NCBI GenBank assembly: GCA_028284005.1
Contig: JANQSO010000008.1
Coordinates: forward strand, 1 to 64,000
Direction of reading: 5' to 3'
DNA: 64,000 nt
Origin: Flavobacteriaceae bacterium
Lineage (GTDB): Bacteria; Bacteroidota; Bacteroidia; Flavobacteriales; Flavobacteriaceae
The notes under the pieces are model-generated. The model made no database searches, was not told the origin of the DNA, and was given only the letters and a program-made list of their open reading frames with translations. A program made the position numbers and the translations under genes. Shown here in pieces: positions 63,381-64,000 of this stretch; the first letter of the stretch is position 1, and the number at the start of each line of letters is the position of its first letter.

Positions 63381-64000
63381 TGTTCCTTACCAAAAAATAA
63401 CTATTGAGCAAATTTTCTTTATTATATCTAAGAGGTTTTTGGGTTACGTTATCGATCACCTCTACACCAACTGCCTGGCAAATAGCCTGGCCGGCAGCTG
63501 TGTCCCATTCCATTGTTGGGGCATACCGCGGATATAAGTGTGCATCTCCTTCTGCCACCAGGCAAAATTTTAGTGAGCTCCCTTTTGAAACTATTTCCAC
63601 CTCATTTTCTTTTTCAATTTCTGAAATAAAACTTTTAGTGTCGTCATTCAAATGAGAGCGGCTGCCCACTATTTTTACAGGAGGTACAATTGTTGCCGCC
63701 GGAACTATTTCCGAAGCATTTTCAAAAATATCGGCAACAGAAATATCTTCAGATTCCAGTATGACCTTATATGAGGTTTTGGCATCACTCGCCGTAAAAT
63801 ATAGCGCTTTAGATACGGGGACATAAATAATTCCCAATACAGGGTTTCCGTCTGTCACCAATGCAATGTTCACTGTAAACTCACCATTGCGTTTTATAAA
63901 TTCCTTGGTTCCGTCGAGCGGATCAACAATCCAGCAGCTCTCCCAGTGCTTCCGTTCGGTATATAAAACATTCTTGTTCTCTTCACTTATAATTGGGTAG
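63361..64000 (-). CDS. cysQ: 3'(2'),5'-bisphosphate nucleotidase, 5' end outside the window
   Basis: The C-terminal 212 or so residues of an FIG-superfamily phosphatase. In frame to the window edge it reads PIISEENKNVLY and then CWIVDPLDGTKEFIKRNGEF, the metal-binding Glu-Glu and DPLDGT motifs of CysQ. Near the C-terminus a further conserved Asp lies in the WDTAAGQAI motif. CysQ converts PAP, the by-product of sulfotransferases, to AMP, removing product inhibition. It overlaps the DUF2061 gene by 20 bases. The start codon lies beyond 64000. Confidence 0.92.
   Translation of the reverse strand, partial: YPIISEENKNVLYTERKHWESCWIVDPLDGTKEFIKRNGEFTVNIALVTDGNPVLGIIYVPVSKALYFTASDAKTSYKVILESEDISVADIFENASEIVPAATIVPPVKIVGSRSHLNDDTKSFISEIEKENEVEIVSKGSSLKFCLVAEGDAHLYPRYAPTMEWDTAAGQAICQAVGVEVIDNVTQKPLRYNKENLLNSYFLVRNSEGSIV

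Overview
The window comes from a marine-type member of the Flavobacteriaceae (Bacteroidota). It is AT-rich. Promoters are of the TAnnTTTG (-7) type and ribosome binding sites are weak or absent. It carries gliding genes (gldF, gldG), secreted proteins with type IX secretion (T9SS) C-terminal sorting domains, and family-typical genes (DUF4294, PhoH, a beta-clamp gene next to gldFG).

Layout. (1) 1-564: a probable rRNA-operon promoter and leader reading leftwards out of the window, then a candidate structured RNA. (2) 565-1957: a lipoprotein with a bacteriocin-like glycine-zipper tail and a permuted papain-fold (YiiX-like) hydrolase, separated by a perfect 15-bp hairpin. (3) 1973-16974: mostly conserved core genes: DUF4294, M42 peptidase, an MBOAT/SGNH acyl-transfer pair, an AGCS amino-acid symporter, a PagL-like deacylase, purC, phoH, a SAM hydrolase-family gene, an ABM-domain gene, gldF-gldG, dnaN, DUF1573 and DUF4870. 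(4) 17205-19672: a markedly AT-rich island with a bacterial NACHT NTPase (NLR-like, antiphage type) and a 73-residue companion. (5) 19964-23367: an ECF sigma operon, a GyrI-like gene and mnmE. (6) 23368-26047: an araC-type/pagL-like cassette flanked by REP-like repeats and closed by a second, diverged copy of the last 16 codons of mnmE. The 3' end of mnmE is the known integration site of SGI1-type islands. (7) 26248-36101: surface and secreted proteins: a 20-repeat fibre-like protein, an NHL propeller with T9SS tail, a CadC-like membrane regulator with a propeller sensor, and a 1577-residue multidomain nuclease with T9SS tail. (8) 36367-64000: one continuous minus-strand locus of 24 genes for a surface polysaccharide.

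The polysaccharide locus reads as a nearly complete Wzy-type pathway. Synthesis of a bacillosamine-type initiating sugar (PglF/E/D-like enzymes) and a PglC-like phosphosugar transferase are followed by several glycosyltransferases, a Wzy-like polymerase, two Wzx flippases, and Wza, Wzc and Wzi export components. Decoration genes include acetyltransferases, a pyruvyl transferase and a sulfotransferase. The upstream end carries cysQ, a DUF2061 gene, cysC, cysD and cysN, which make PAPS and recycle PAP. The inferred product is a sulfated, pyruvylated, acetylated capsule or exopolysaccharide.

Most interesting signals: the mnmE 3'-end duplication that bounds a small cassette, the NACHT island with its small companion gene, the lipoprotein/hydrolase pair with its intergenic hairpin, and the coupling of PAPS synthesis to a sulfotransferase inside the polysaccharide locus. 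No CRISPR array, tRNA gene, transposase or integrase was recognised by eye.
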